Below are positions 7,319 through 16,499 of a DNA stretch of 36,791 nucleotides, piece by piece. The stretch's first letter is position 1; every line of letters begins with the position of its first letter. Below the pieces are notes generated by a model, which did not search any database, had not been told where the DNA came from, and saw only the letters and a list, made by a program, of their open reading frames with translations. The stretch comes from Bacteroidales bacterium. GTDB taxonomy: Bacteria; Bacteroidota; Bacteroidia; Bacteroidales; UBA932. Position numbers and translations under genes: made by a program. Where the stretch lies: positions 1 to 36,791 of the forward strand of contig JABUTS010000054.1 of the NCBI GenBank assembly GCA_021443565.1. Direction: 5' to 3'.

Positions 7319-8473
7319 TTATTTCAATATGTAGCTGAGTGCTGCTTTTTCGAAGCTGATGCGCTCGTATGAGCCGGCATCGCCGTTTTCATAAAGAATA
7401 CCTATAATCTTGTCATCCAGCATAACCATGTCGGAGTAGGCTGTGTACCCTCCCCAGACAAGATAGCCTGACGACCATGATTTTCCTCCGTCCGCACTGG
7501 TCTTGATTGTCATCTTCGTCCTTCCCGATGCATTGCTGCAGTTTGAATGGAGAAGATATTCCCTGCCGTTGAAGACGGTTGAGAGCATGCTGCCCTGACA
7601 GGTAGGGTCCGGGAGAGCCGCCTCCTTCACCATGTCGACGAAGCTTTCACCGCTGTCGTGGCTCCAGGCAAGCAGGCGTTTCCCTCCCGAGGTGCGGCAG
7701 GTAAGCACGAGAGTGCCGTCCTCAAGTTCGGCCACGCTGCTTTCGTTTCCTCCCGAAACCATTCCGCCTATCTTCCAGTTAGCCCCGCTGTCATCGGAGT
7801 ATATCACGTGGGAGTAGCCCGCGCCTCCTATGGCATTGCAGTCACATGGAACGACTATCCTGCCGGCATGGGGACCTTTGCGGAGAATGATGGCATGGCA
7901 GGGGCCGGTGGCATACCAGCCGTAACCGTCAGGCTTGGCCTGCGAGGTTATCTCGCGGGCCTTGCTCCAGGTCAGTCCGTCATCGTCCGAGAAGGTGTAG
8001 AACACACGGCGGGTGTCAGTGGTCTTGCCGTTGTTGAAATCCCCGGCCGACTTGCCGTCTGTGCCGAGATTCCAGGTCATGAGCAGATGTATCCTGCCGG
8101 TTACGGGGTCCACCACCGGGCTCGGATTGCCGCAGGTGTTGTAGCCGTCGTCCCAGACCATGATCAGATGGCTCCAGATCTTGCCTCCGTCAGTCGAGCG
8201 CCTGAGCACAAGGTCTATGTCTCCGGTGTCCCCGCCGCCGTTCTTCCTGCCTTCACAGAAGGCCAGAAGCGTGCCCTTCTTCGTGATGGTGATTGCGGGA
8301 ATGCGGAAGGTGTGATAGCCGTCATGGTATTTCTCGAAAATGTATGGGGCTCTCACCGTCCCGACAAACTCATCACCATCAGACGGATTCACGGGAGTCG
8401 CCGGCTGCTTGCTAATGCACGAGCAGCCAACCATAAGCATGGCGAAAGCGAGGCCTTTGAGAACGGTATTCAT
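7319..8473 (-). CDS. Sialidase (GH33-like), lipoprotein
   Basis: This 384-aa exo-alpha-sialidase removes terminal sialic acids from glycoconjugates. It shows the FRIP motif (YHTFRIPAI) with the first Arg of the carboxylate-binding triad, the stretch GDTGDIDLVLRRS that usually carries the acid/base Asp, and Asp boxes STDGGKIW, SDDDGLTW, SDDSGANW and SADGGKSW. Near the C-terminus come TAYSDMV and LYENG, where the nucleophile Tyr of the family is expected. The N-terminus MNTVLKGLAFAMLMVGCSC is a lipoprotein signal, so the enzyme is membrane-anchored. It sits between SusD and the PKD/LamG gene (35 and 12 bp gaps), as expected of a surface PUL enzyme. It is one of three sialidases in the locus. 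Confidence 0.92.
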   Translation of the reverse strand: MNTVLKGLAFAMLMVGCSCISKQPATPVNPSDGDEFVGTVRAPYIFEKYHDGYHTFRIPAITITKKGTLLAFCEGRKNGGGDTGDIDLVLRRSTDGGKIWSHLIMVWDDGYNTCGNPSPVVDPVTGRIHLLMTWNLGTDGKSAGDFNNGKTTDTRRVFYTFSDDDGLTWSKAREITSQAKPDGYGWYATGPCHAIILRKGPHAGRIVVPCDCNAIGGAGYSHVIYSDDSGANWKIGGMVSGGNESSVAELEDGTLVLTCRTSGGKRLLAWSHDSGESFVDMVKEAALPDPTCQGSMLSTVFNGREYLLHSNCSNASGRTKMTIKTSADGGKSWSSGYLVWGGYTAYSDMVMLDDKIIGILYENGDAGSYERISFEKAALSYILK

Positions 8474-8508
8474 GGTATTCTTATGAAATTCGGAATTATG
8501 CCGTCTGA

Positions 8509-9969
8509 TCAGTCTTCGTAGCCCTCTGTCTGAACGAGATTATGGTTGAGGGAAAGTTCGGCGAGAGGAATCGCGTAGTAAAGGGGAACGACTATGCCCG
8601 CCTCCTTCCTCGCCTTGAGGTTAGGAACGGTTTCATAGATGTCAATCACGCCCTCGTGGTGGAAGCGCACGAGATCCGGCCAGCGCCTGTTCTCGAGCCA
8701 GAACTCCCTGAATCTCTCGTCGAGAATCTCGAGTTCTACTGACTTCTTGTCCGTTGCTCCGTCATACTTACCCAGACCGGCTCTCGCCCTGATGATGTCA
8801 AGCTGCTCGACAGCCTTTGTGGTTTCTCCCATGGCTGCGTAAGCCTCAGCCTTGAAGAGTATCATCTCGGCATGGCGGTAGAGGATGATGTCGTCGTCAT
8901 AAATGACATTGGTCTCGGTCTTGGTTCCCACCATCTTGTTCTGGGAGGTGAAGCCGGTATATACGCCGTTGGCATCCACCGCATCAATGTAGGCGCAGGC
9001 CTTGCGGGCGTCACCCTTGTATGCGGAGAATTTCTCCCTTGCTATGTCAGAAGGATAGTAGCTGCTGCGGGATCCGCTCTTCGCGTAAGGAATCTGGTCC
9101 TTGTTGGCAGCCTTCTCCACAAACACGTCGCGGAGAGTCATGAACTTGCCGTAGTGGTCGGTAATCTCAGGGTAGCCGAAATGTATTGACCATATCACTT
9201 CCTTGCCGTTGCGGTTGCCCACATTGTAGATGTTCCTCACATCCTCCTCAAGGGAAGTTCCGGCCATAGCGAGGTCGGCATACTTTATACATTCCTTAAG
9301 GTCGGCATCCCCGCCTCCGAGCACCTTTGCTCTCCAGAGGTAGATGTCGGCGAGAAGGGCATAGGTGCCAAGTTTTGATGCCAGGCTCTTGTTTCCTATC
9401 CACTTGTCGTCCGAGAAGAAGAAAACTGCAAGTTCGGCATCGGCGATGGCCCTGTTAACCACCTCAAGCTTCGGTGACCTTGAAGGGAGAGGCTTGGCAG
9501 AGCCGACGGTAGGTTCGGTCTCGATGCAGGCGTCACCCCATGCCCTCGCGAGGAAGAAATAGGTGTAGGCGCGCATTGCATAAACCTGGGCAAGCACGTC
9601 GTCCTTATCCTCCAGCTTCGTGTAAGTGACCTTATCAATGTTGTAGATGATCATGTTGCAGTGCTGGATCACACTGTAATAGTCAGCCCATGAAAGGCCG
9701 TTGAGGGAGGTAAGGTTCTGGGCCCACTGGTTGGAGCCGCTTCCCTCGGCGCCGCCGATGAAGCCGTCGCCTCTTGCCTCGAAGTATTCAAGAGAGTTGA
9801 ATGCGCTCCTGAACAGAGTGTATGTGCCGGTAAGGTAGCTGCTCACCTCGCCGGTGGTGCTCCAGTAGCCGGAGCCGTAGATAGCCGAAGGATTCTCGAC
9901 ATTCAGCAGGTTGCAGGACGCAAGCAGGCAAGCTGCAGCGCAGCAAAGTATATTTCTTATCTTTTTCAT
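8509..9969 (-). CDS. SusD/RagB family nutrient-binding lipoprotein
   Basis: The 486-aa protein is the lipoprotein lid that pairs with the SusC porin to capture glycans at the cell surface. A lipoprotein signal ends at LLASC (Cys19). The typical SusD features follow: TPR-like helices in the N-terminal half (YAMRAYTYFFLARAWGDAC) and the C-terminal block AEAYAAMGETTKAVEQLDIIRARAGL with ERFREFWLENRRWPDLVRF. It closes with IPLAELSLNHNLVQTEGY, the usual SusD end. It lies 12 bp after the SusC gene. Ligand specificity cannot be read from sequence, but the locus points to sialylated glycans or sialic acid itself. Confidence 0.95.
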   Translation of the reverse strand: MKKIRNILCCAAACLLASCNLLNVENPSAIYGSGYWSTTGEVSSYLTGTYTLFRSAFNSLEYFEARGDGFIGGAEGSGSNQWAQNLTSLNGLSWADYYSVIQHCNMIIYNIDKVTYTKLEDKDDVLAQVYAMRAYTYFFLARAWGDACIETEPTVGSAKPLPSRSPKLEVVNRAIADAELAVFFFSDDKWIGNKSLASKLGTYALLADIYLWRAKVLGGGDADLKECIKYADLAMAGTSLEEDVRNIYNVGNRNGKEVIWSIHFGYPEITDHYGKFMTLRDVFVEKAANKDQIPYAKSGSRSSYYPSDIAREKFSAYKGDARKACAYIDAVDANGVYTGFTSQNKMVGTKTETNVIYDDDIILYRHAEMILFKAEAYAAMGETTKAVEQLDIIRARAGLGKYDGATDKKSVELEILDERFREFWLENRRWPDLVRFHHEGVIDIYETVPNLKARKEAGIVVPLYYAIPLAELSLNHNLVQTEGYED

Positions 9970-9981
9970 ATTGCCTGTTCT

Positions 9982-12900
9982 TTAGAATGAAAGGTTAAGG
10001 CCGAAGCTGAACTCACGAGGTCTCGGGTAGAAGCCGTAGTCATAGCCGTTGTAGAGTTCAGGCACCATGCCGTCGTAAGCTGTGAGATAGCCGACGTTAT
10101 ATACGCCGCCGAATACCTGGAGGCCCTTGAGATGTATGGCCTTGACAGCCTTGTCCGGCAGATTGTATGAGAACGATATCTCTCGGAGGGCAAGGTAGTC
10201 GCCCTTGTGGTAGAACATCGAGGTGTTGGTCTGGCCGGACGTGCTTGCTCCGATGGATTCGCCCGAGCGGGTGAAGTTCCTCAAGCCGTAGTCGGAGTCC
10301 GACATAGGGGTGAAGCGAGGATACTTCGCATCAGGGTTTTCAGGAGTCCAGCAGTCGGTAAGGGCTGCACCGAAGGTATTGAAGTTGTTACGTATGCTGG
10401 CGAGGCCGTAGCCGAGATTGCCGTTGTTGATGACATGGCCCATTGCAAAGTCAGCTATCACCCTGACGGTAAGTCCCTTGTAACGGAACTCATTGGTAAT
10501 GCCGCCGAGCTTGTCAGGACGGATCCAGCCCATGAACACCATATCCTTGGCATTGATGTAGCCATCGTTGTTGCGGTCTTCCCAGATGGTGTCGCCCGCA
10601 TATTTCTTGCGGCCCTTTGCCTGCTCGTCGTAAGGGGCAAGGGCAGCCTCCTCGTCAGTCTGGTATACGCCTATGGCGTTGAAAGCCCAGCGTCCGCCGA
10701 ACCTTTCGCCCTCTGCGAAACCGCCGACCTTCACGTCCTCACCGGTGACAGGGTCGTAAACGTAGTTTCCGCCCGTACGGTTGAGAAGCTCGCCGTTTTC
10801 AGGCTGGGAGAGTATTATGGTGCGGTACCAGGTGAAGTTGAAGCCGAGATTCCACGAGAAGTTCCTTGTGCTGACAGGCACGGCATTCACCTCTACTTCT
10901 ATACCCTTCGTGCCCATTGAGCCGTAGTTGCACTTTATCGAAGAGTAACCGGTGGTCGAAGGCAGCTTGTTGTCGTAAAGTCTGTCGTATGTGATTTTGT
11001 TGTAACCATCAATAGCGAACTCAAGACGGCCGTTGAAGAAGCCGAGGTCGAGGCCGAGGTCATAGGACTCCGTGGTCTCCCAGAGCAGGTCGGCATTGCC
11101 GAGTGTGCTGTTGATGATGCCGACCTCACCGAGGTAGGTAGTGCCGGTGATGCCGTACTGGCCGTAGGTATTGGCGAGGGTGAGGCTGTTGTTGCCTGCC
11201 TGACCGTAGCTTGCGCGGAGCTTGAGTTTACTCATCGCCTTGCGGGCATTCTTGAAGAAGCCTTCCTTGTGGATGTTCCAGCCGGCGGATGCGCCTGGGA
11301 AGTAGCCCCACTTGTGGCCCTCGGAGAATCTTGACGAACCGTCGGCGCGGAGGCTTACGGAAGCCATGTACTTGCCGTCATAGTCATAGTTGACACGGCC
11401 GAAGTAGCTGAGCATGGCCTCGTTGGTTCTGGTTGAACTTGTCCTCTGGGTAGAGTCAGCCGTTGCGTTCAGGGTCGGAATGAGGTCAGTGGAAGCGCCG
11501 CTGCCGCTGCCTGAAAGCGCGAACTGATTGTCTGTGGTGTAGGTTGCGCCCGCAACCGCGCTGACATGGTTCTTCTTTATCTTCTTGTCGTATGAGAGAA
11601 TGGCGTCAGCCTGGATATGGCCGTTGTACTGGTGGGCCGCAGAAGCAGGACGGATTTCAGTACCCGTCGTTGCGTTAAGCGCCTCGAACGAACTGGTCAC
11701 ACCCTCTGAAGATGTATAGTAGATGGTAGGGGCAAACTTGAGACCGTCGATGATCTGCCACTCCGCACCCATCTGGAAACCAACCCTATACTGGGTGTTC
11801 ACGGTGTACTTGGTCTTGTAGTAGTTCTCGTACTCGCGAGGACGGAAAGAGCTCATTCCTTCACCCTCTGCCGGCATGCCGTTCTCGTAGTAGAGGCGGT
11901 AGGTAGGCGGCATGAGAATCGCTCTCTGGAGAGAATTCACGGCGTTCGACATCGTGTTGCGGTCGCCTATGTTGAGGTTGGCCTTCGAGAAGAACTTGAG
12001 GTTCCTGTTGACCTTGTACGAGCCGTTGAAGGTAGCCGAATAGTTCTTGTACCATGTTCCCCTGACTATACCGTCCTGGTTGAGGTGGTGGAGGCTGGCG
12101 TAATACGTAGCCTTGTCGTTGCCGCCGGACACGTCGAAGTTGTATTCGTGCTTGAGGGCGGTTTTATAGGTTGCATCCTGGAAGTCTGTGTCCATGAATA
12201 TGAGAGAGCGTCCTGTGACGGGGTCGATCATGGTCTCCCAGCCCTTGTTCTCGAGTAGGTCAGCCACGAACTCCTGGCCATACTTGGCAAGGAACACGTC
12301 AGTGAACTCGAGGGTGTTGGGAGAATCGAAGTCATTGCCCGTAGACATGCCGAAAGAGCCCTTGAGGAACTTGTCCTTGTCTGCCTGAGAGGCGCGAGGG
12401 TCTTCGTTGATGGCCTTGCGGGTGAGGTACACATACTCCCTCGCATTTAGAAGGTCGAGACGCTTGGGCTGCTGGTCAACGCCCAAGGTATAGCGGAAAT
12501 TGACCTTGACCTTGCCGGTCTGCCCCTGCTTTGTGGTCACGAGTATGATACCGTTGGCTGCGCGGGCACCGTAGATTGCGGTCGAAGCGGCATCCTTGAG
12601 CACTTCCATCGACTCGATGTCGGCAGGGTTGATGTCGGCAATGGACCGGGTTCCCTGTGAAACCACTCCGTCCACGATGATGAGAGGGGTGTCGGACGAC
12701 ACGCCGGTGGTCGTACCGCCACGGATGAACATTGCAGAAATCTCGCCCGGCTGGCCGGAAGTCGCCTGAACGGAAAGTCCCGGAACCTTGCCCTGAAGCT
12801 GTGCGAGCACGTCCTGCTGAGGAGAGTGGTCGAATTCGCTTGCGGAAACCTTGGTGATGGAGTTGGTGAGGAGAGCCCTCGACTGCGAGCCGTAACCGAT

Positions 12901-13254
12901 TGAAACGGCCTCTTCAAGAAGTTCAGCGTCATCCTTCAGAGTCACGTTGACGATTGCCGCATCACCCACCGTCACTTCCTCAGGAAGCATTCCCATGAAA
13001 GAGTAGAGGAGAACGTCTCCCTTCTTCGCATTGAGAGAGTACTTTCCGCCGGTATCTGACATGACACCCTTCGAAGTACCCTTGATCTGCACTGTTGCGC
13101 CAGGCAACGGAGCGCCTGTCTGGTCGAATACCGTACCGGAAACAGTATTTCCGCCAGTGTTCTGGGCAGAGGCGGAGTATACGTTCAGCAAGGTCAGACC
13201 CATGACAACCAGCACTGCGGACAGCATTGTCCCCAATTTAAAGTTGCATTTCAT
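9982..13254 (-). CDS. SusC/RagA TonB-linked outer-membrane transporter
   Basis: This 1090-aa protein is the TonB-dependent outer-membrane channel paired with the SusD-like protein. Domains in order are a signal peptide (residues 1-30, ending SASAQ), a carboxypeptidase-regulatory-like domain (VSGTVFDQTGAPLPGATVQIKGT), a TonB-box-like EEAVSIGYGSQSR near 110-125, and a plug with the SusC signatures MFIRGG, PLIIVDGV, IESMEVLKDAASTAIYGARAANGIILVTTK. A 22-strand-type barrel follows, ending FSFGLNLSF with a terminal Phe. The TonB box is VSIGYGSQ rather than the common VVVGYGTQ. There is no N-terminal STN domain, so signalling through an anti-sigma factor is not suggested. It starts 39 bp after the upstream sialidase and has no obvious promoter of its own. 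Confidence 0.96.
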   Translation of the reverse strand: MKCNFKLGTMLSAVLVVMGLTLLNVYSASAQNTGGNTVSGTVFDQTGAPLPGATVQIKGTSKGVMSDTGGKYSLNAKKGDVLLYSFMGMLPEEVTVGDAAIVNVTLKDDAELLEEAVSIGYGSQSRALLTNSITKVSASEFDHSPQQDVLAQLQGKVPGLSVQATSGQPGEISAMFIRGGTTTGVSSDTPLIIVDGVVSQGTRSIADINPADIESMEVLKDAASTAIYGARAANGIILVTTKQGQTGKVKVNFRYTLGVDQQPKRLDLLNAREYVYLTRKAINEDPRASQADKDKFLKGSFGMSTGNDFDSPNTLEFTDVFLAKYGQEFVADLLENKGWETMIDPVTGRSLIFMDTDFQDATYKTALKHEYNFDVSGGNDKATYYASLHHLNQDGIVRGTWYKNYSATFNGSYKVNRNLKFFSKANLNIGDRNTMSNAVNSLQRAILMPPTYRLYYENGMPAEGEGMSSFRPREYENYYKTKYTVNTQYRVGFQMGAEWQIIDGLKFAPTIYYTSSEGVTSSFEALNATTGTEIRPASAAHQYNGHIQADAILSYDKKIKKNHVSAVAGATYTTDNQFALSGSGSGASTDLIPTLNATADSTQRTSSTRTNEAMLSYFGRVNYDYDGKYMASVSLRADGSSRFSEGHKWGYFPGASAGWNIHKEGFFKNARKAMSKLKLRASYGQAGNNSLTLANTYGQYGITGTTYLGEVGIINSTLGNADLLWETTESYDLGLDLGFFNGRLEFAIDGYNKITYDRLYDNKLPSTTGYSSIKCNYGSMGTKGIEVEVNAVPVSTRNFSWNLGFNFTWYRTIILSQPENGELLNRTGGNYVYDPVTGEDVKVGGFAEGERFGGRWAFNAIGVYQTDEEAALAPYDEQAKGRKKYAGDTIWEDRNNDGYINAKDMVFMGWIRPDKLGGITNEFRYKGLTVRVIADFAMGHVINNGNLGYGLASIRNNFNTFGAALTDCWTPENPDAKYPRFTPMSDSDYGLRNFTRSGESIGASTSGQTNTSMFYHKGDYLALREISFSYNLPDKAVKAIHLKGLQVFGGVYNVGYLTAYDGMVPELYNGYDYGFYPRPREFSFGLNLSF

Positions 13255-13293
13255 AAAAGGTCAAAATTTGATATTGATGTATATTATGGTTCT

Positions 13294-14460
13294 CTAATAG
13301 GTATAGTCAGCCTTGATGTCGGTGAAGTGGATGGACGAGAAGACTATGCCTCCCGTATAGTTCTGGCCGGCCTCGAAGATTATTCCTATCGACTTGCCTT
13401 CGTTGAGCAGCACGAGGTCGGAATATGCCGAGTACATGCCGTCACCGGAATCAGCCGTATACCTGTATTGCTTCTTCCAGGTGAGACCACCGTCATAGCT
13501 TACCTTCACCGAGCCGAAGCGGCGGGAGGTTGCGTGGGTAGGGTTGGAGAAGAGGAGCACTGACTTGCCGTTGGACTCGTCCCTGAAGGTCAGCACAGCC
13601 CCTTGACAGCCCTTTGTAGGTTCAAGCAGGAGGCTGCTCTGGTCTACCGCAAAGGTCTTGCCTCCGTCCCTGCTGATGGCATCGTAACGGAAATAGTTCG
13701 TTCCGTCCTGCGGGCTCGAGTAGTTGCGGGCGTTGTAATAGATGTCACCATTGGCAAGTTCCGCCACGGTACCTTCGTTGCCCACCTTCATTGACGCTCC
13801 GTAACTCCAGTTGAAGCCTCCGTCGTCGGAATAGAGGCAATGGGCCGGACGTCCCGAGCACCTTGCCGGCACTATGAGCCTGCCCTTGTTGGGCTCGTGC
13901 TGCTTCTGGATGCCGTGCACAGGGCCGCAGAGCATGCTTTTAGCCTTAACCTGGGTTGTGATGTCGGTGTCTTTGGTCCAGGTCTGACCGTTGTCGTCGG
14001 AGAAGCACACGAGTATTTTCTCGGCCGAGGTGGCGTCCTTGCTGTTCCAGCACCACATGAGCATGATGCGTCCCGTATCCATGGTTATGGCTACAGGGTT
14101 GCAGCAGCGGCATTCTCCGTCGTCCCTCACAGCGACAAGCTTGGACCAGGTCTTTCCGTTGTCGGATGAGCGCTTCATCACTATGTCTATATTACCGAAA
14201 TCGGAAGAACCATTCACTCGTCCTTCGGCGAAACACAGTATGTCACCGTTCTTCGCCACTATGGCGACCGGTATGCGGAAGAACTCGTAGCCATCCTCCT
14301 TGCATGAGAAAATCCTTATCCTTTTATATAGAGGGAAATCATCCTCAACCTTCGGATCGTCGTCGGTTTTCCCTCCGCCTCCCGGATTATCCTCTTCGCA
14401 GGCGCTGCACAAAGCTATGGAAAGAAGCGACGCTGCAAGTGCTATGAAAATTCTCTTCAT
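13294..14460 (-). CDS. Sialidase (GH33-like), surface lipoprotein
   Basis: The start is set at 14460 (MKRIFIALAASLLSIALCSAC) rather than the listed 14547, because the extra 29 residues overlap the lyase gene and precede an evident lipoprotein signal. The protein is then 388 aa. The mature end CEEDNPGGGGKTDDD is acidic right after the Cys, resembling the lipoprotein export signal that sends proteins to the outer surface in Bacteroidota. It has the FFRIPVAI motif, DFGNIDIVMKRS, Asp boxes SSDNGKTW, SDDNGQTW, SDDGGFNW and SYDGGLTW, and the terminal YSAYSDLVLL with IIFEAG. The role is release of sialic acid outside the cell. It lies 4 bp after the lyase gene and 39 bp before SusC. Confidence 0.9.
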   Translation of the reverse strand: MKRIFIALAASLLSIALCSACEEDNPGGGGKTDDDPKVEDDFPLYKRIRIFSCKEDGYEFFRIPVAIVAKNGDILCFAEGRVNGSSDFGNIDIVMKRSSDNGKTWSKLVAVRDDGECRCCNPVAITMDTGRIMLMWCWNSKDATSAEKILVCFSDDNGQTWTKDTDITTQVKAKSMLCGPVHGIQKQHEPNKGRLIVPARCSGRPAHCLYSDDGGFNWSYGASMKVGNEGTVAELANGDIYYNARNYSSPQDGTNYFRYDAISRDGGKTFAVDQSSLLLEPTKGCQGAVLTFRDESNGKSVLLFSNPTHATSRRFGSVKVSYDGGLTWKKQYRYTADSGDGMYSAYSDLVLLNEGKSIGIIFEAGQNYTGGIVFSSIHFTDIKADYTY

Positions 14461-14464
14461 ATCC

Positions 14465-15373
14465 TTAATGTGTCTGGAAACCGATTTCGTCAAGCTCTGA
14501 CCTGAGGGTGTCGAGTTCATCCTTGCTGTATGGAGTGACAGGAACACGGCAGTTGCCGCAGTCTATGCCTATGAGTTTCATGATGGCCTTTCCGCCGCGG
14601 ATTCCGCCTCCGTGCCTGATTATGACGTTCACTATGTCTATGGATTTCTGCTGCCATACCCGTGCGCCCTCAATGTCGCCGGCAAGGAAGCAGTCCATAA
14701 TGCCAGTGTAGTATTCAAGGCAGTAGTTGTATGTACTGCCCACTCCGCCCTTTGCGCCTACTGCCATGCCGCAGAGCAGCATCTCGTCGAAGCCGTTGAG
14801 GATGTCGAACCTGCCGCCTTCACAGTTTATGCATTCCATCATCTCCATGAAGTTGTTGGAAGTGAACTTGATGCCGTTGAAGTTAGGAATCTCCTTGCCG
14901 GCAGCCTTCAGGAAAGGCACCTGCGGAAGGTTGATGCCCGACATGGAAGGAATGTGGTAGGCGTAGAGAGGAATAGGGGCTATGGCCTCGCCTATAGGCT
15001 TGTAGAAGTTGATGAGATCACCGGTGCATGAAGGCTTCGCATAATACGGGGCGATTGCACCTACCGCGTCAACTTTCAGGCTTGCCGCATGCTTCGCCAG
15101 TTCCACGCAGTCCGCGAGGCAGGTTCCGCCCACATGGGCGATGATCCTGCAGCGGCCGTCCACAGCCTTTACCCAGGTCTCAAGTATAGCCTTGCGCTCC
15201 TCCACTGTCATGGAAGCCGACTCACCCGTCGAACCGCACACGAATACGCCGAAGGCGCCCGCCTTTACGAGATGCTCGGCGTATGGATAAATCATATCGA
15301 AATTTACGCTTCCGTCCTCCTTGAAAGGAGTGAACACTGCGGGTACCAGACCCTCAATCTTGAATTTTTCCAT
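14465..15373 (-). CDS. nanA: N-acetylneuraminate lyase
   Basis: This 302-aa class I aldolase of the DapA/NanA superfamily should split N-acetylneuraminate into N-acetylmannosamine and pyruvate in the cytoplasm. The carboxylate-binding motif GSTGES is at 47-52. The catalytic Tyr is in YHIPSMSG (Tyr139), close to the NanA-type YNIPxxSG, and the Schiff-base Lys is in NFNGIKFTS (Lys169). The -KFTS context and the IPSMSG loop favour a sialic acid lyase over dihydrodipicolinate synthase, and three sialidases and the mutarotase/symporter in the same operon agree. Length is normal. It follows the esterase-like gene by 24 bp and is followed by a sialidase after 4 bp. NanE and NanK are not in the window. 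Confidence 0.9.
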   Translation of the reverse strand: MEKFKIEGLVPAVFTPFKEDGSVNFDMIYPYAEHLVKAGAFGVFVCGSTGESASMTVEERKAILETWVKAVDGRCRIIAHVGGTCLADCVELAKHAASLKVDAVGAIAPYYAKPSCTGDLINFYKPIGEAIAPIPLYAYHIPSMSGINLPQVPFLKAAGKEIPNFNGIKFTSNNFMEMMECINCEGGRFDILNGFDEMLLCGMAVGAKGGVGSTYNYCLEYYTGIMDCFLAGDIEGARVWQQKSIDIVNVIIRHGGGIRGGKAIMKLIGIDCGNCRVPVTPYSKDELDTLRSELDEIGFQTH

Positions 15374-15397
15374 ATAACTGACTGATATTTGATAATT

Positions 15398-16441
15398 TTA
15401 TTTCTTCACATTCTCAAGAAAGCATGAAAGGCACTCCATGAACAGAGGCCTGTAGTCAGGCCCTATGGCGTCCTTGCGCCCTCCCTTCTCCTCCTGCAGG
15501 AAGCCGTAGCCGTGGCCTCCCGTCGGGAAAATGTACATCTCCGGACATACGCCAGCCGCCTTCAGGGCATCAAAATAGTCCAGGCTGCTGCGTATCGCCA
15601 CCACCTTGTCGTTCTGGCTGAGAGCCATGAAAGTACGCGGGGTACGGGCGCTGACGCGGTGCTGCATCGAGTATTCCTCCCTCCTGGCAGCGTCTTCTCC
15701 GACAAGGCTGAGGCAGGTGCCTTCATGGTCACGAAGGTCTATGACCGGATATATGAGGACGGAGAAATCCGGCCTTGTGATTTCATCCACAAAAAGGTTG
15801 GAAGCCATTGCCGCAAGGTGGCCGCCGGCTGAAAAGCCCATGACTCCTATCTGGCTCACGCCCCAATCCTGCGCGTGTGCGCGACAATAACGGAAAGCGT
15901 TCTGGACGTCGGTCAGGGGAGCCTGCGTGCGGCCGTTCGGAAGCCTGTAGACCACCACGCACACGCTTATGCCCTTGCGGGTCATCCATTTTGCCACGTC
16001 ATAGCCCTCCTTTGTGGCACAGACCGTGGAATATCCGCCTCCGGGGCAGACAACCACCATCTGTCCGTTCGGATGCTCCGGGAAGAAAAGCTGGATTCTC
16101 GCCCTGTCCCCGACATGGCTCACGTTCCCCCACTCGTTGACCTCCTCGGGTTGGGTGAAGCCGTTCGAGCAACCCGGTCCCAAAGTCACGGCAGTGCCGT
16201 TCTCGACTATGCCCATGTCGACATCCTGCCCCTGCGGATAGAGCAGGATCTCACTGACTCCGGCAAAACTCTCGTTTCCCAGAGCGCAGGCGGGCACAAA
16301 GGTTCCGAGAGTGTCGGTCATGGGAACCGTATCCGTTGAATATGAATGGATTCCTGCTGTGAGAGACGCAGCGCTGCCCAGAAACGGCAGCACTGCAAAA
16401 GCAGCAGTCGCAAGTAATCTGGCAGGGTAGTTCAGTGTCAT
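15398..16441 (-). CDS. Alpha/beta hydrolase, acetylesterase-like, exported
   Basis: The 347-aa product has a signal peptide (residues 1-25) and an about 80-residue extra N-terminal segment. Then comes an alpha/beta-hydrolase fold of the bacterial acetyl-xylan-esterase-like type: oxyanion-loop CPGGGYS near 132-138, nucleophile elbow GFSAGGH (Ser204), acid Asp in SQNDKVV near 278, and catalytic His in TGGHGYG near 309. It is the first gene of the sialic operon, directly at the divergent regulatory region. Secretion to the periplasm fits removal of O-acetyl groups from sialic acids or host glycans before cleavage and import. That substrate is inferred from context; plant polysaccharide acetyl groups are the alternative. 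No similarity to the SGNH-type NanS esterase is visible. Confidence 0.75.
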   Translation of the reverse strand: MTLNYPARLLATAAFAVLPFLGSAASLTAGIHSYSTDTVPMTDTLGTFVPACALGNESFAGVSEILLYPQGQDVDMGIVENGTAVTLGPGCSNGFTQPEEVNEWGNVSHVGDRARIQLFFPEHPNGQMVVVCPGGGYSTVCATKEGYDVAKWMTRKGISVCVVVYRLPNGRTQAPLTDVQNAFRYCRAHAQDWGVSQIGVMGFSAGGHLAAMASNLFVDEITRPDFSVLIYPVIDLRDHEGTCLSLVGEDAARREEYSMQHRVSARTPRTFMALSQNDKVVAIRSSLDYFDALKAAGVCPEMYIFPTGGHGYGFLQEEKGGRKDAIGPDYRPLFMECLSCFLENVKK

Positions 16442-16460
16442 GTCGGTGTAATTTGTCTTA

Positions 16461-16473
16461 TTTGTCGGACAAA
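16461..16473. promoter_or_regulatory. FadR-type GntR operator TTTGTCGGACAAA
   Basis: TTTGTC-G-GACAAA is a perfect inverted repeat around one central base. Its core TTGTCGGACAA fits TNGTNNNACNA, the operator pattern of FadR-subfamily GntR regulators. A FadR-type regulator is encoded about 1.2 kb away in the same locus. The site overlaps the -7 element of the minus-strand operon, so binding should block it. A further half-site TTTGTC lies at 16452-16457. Confidence 0.75.
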
Positions 16474-16477
16474 TATA
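16470..16477 (-). promoter_or_regulatory. Promoter -7 element of sialic operon
   Basis: On the minus strand this reads TATATTTG, an exact TANNTTTG match. It lies about 29 bp upstream of the hydrolase start at 16441 and overlaps the right half of the GntR operator. It would start the eight-gene minus-strand transcript. Confidence 0.6.
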
Positions 16478-16499
16478 AAAAATATATCGGAAAAAATTC

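Noticed and set aside
7658-8521. 287-aa plus-strand ORF opposite the first sialidase
   Set aside because: It is a shadow of the minus-strand sialidase and spans its lipoprotein signal region.
14461-14547. Longer N-terminus for the second sialidase
   Set aside because: The extra residues overlap the nanA gene and precede a complete lipoprotein signal starting at 14460.
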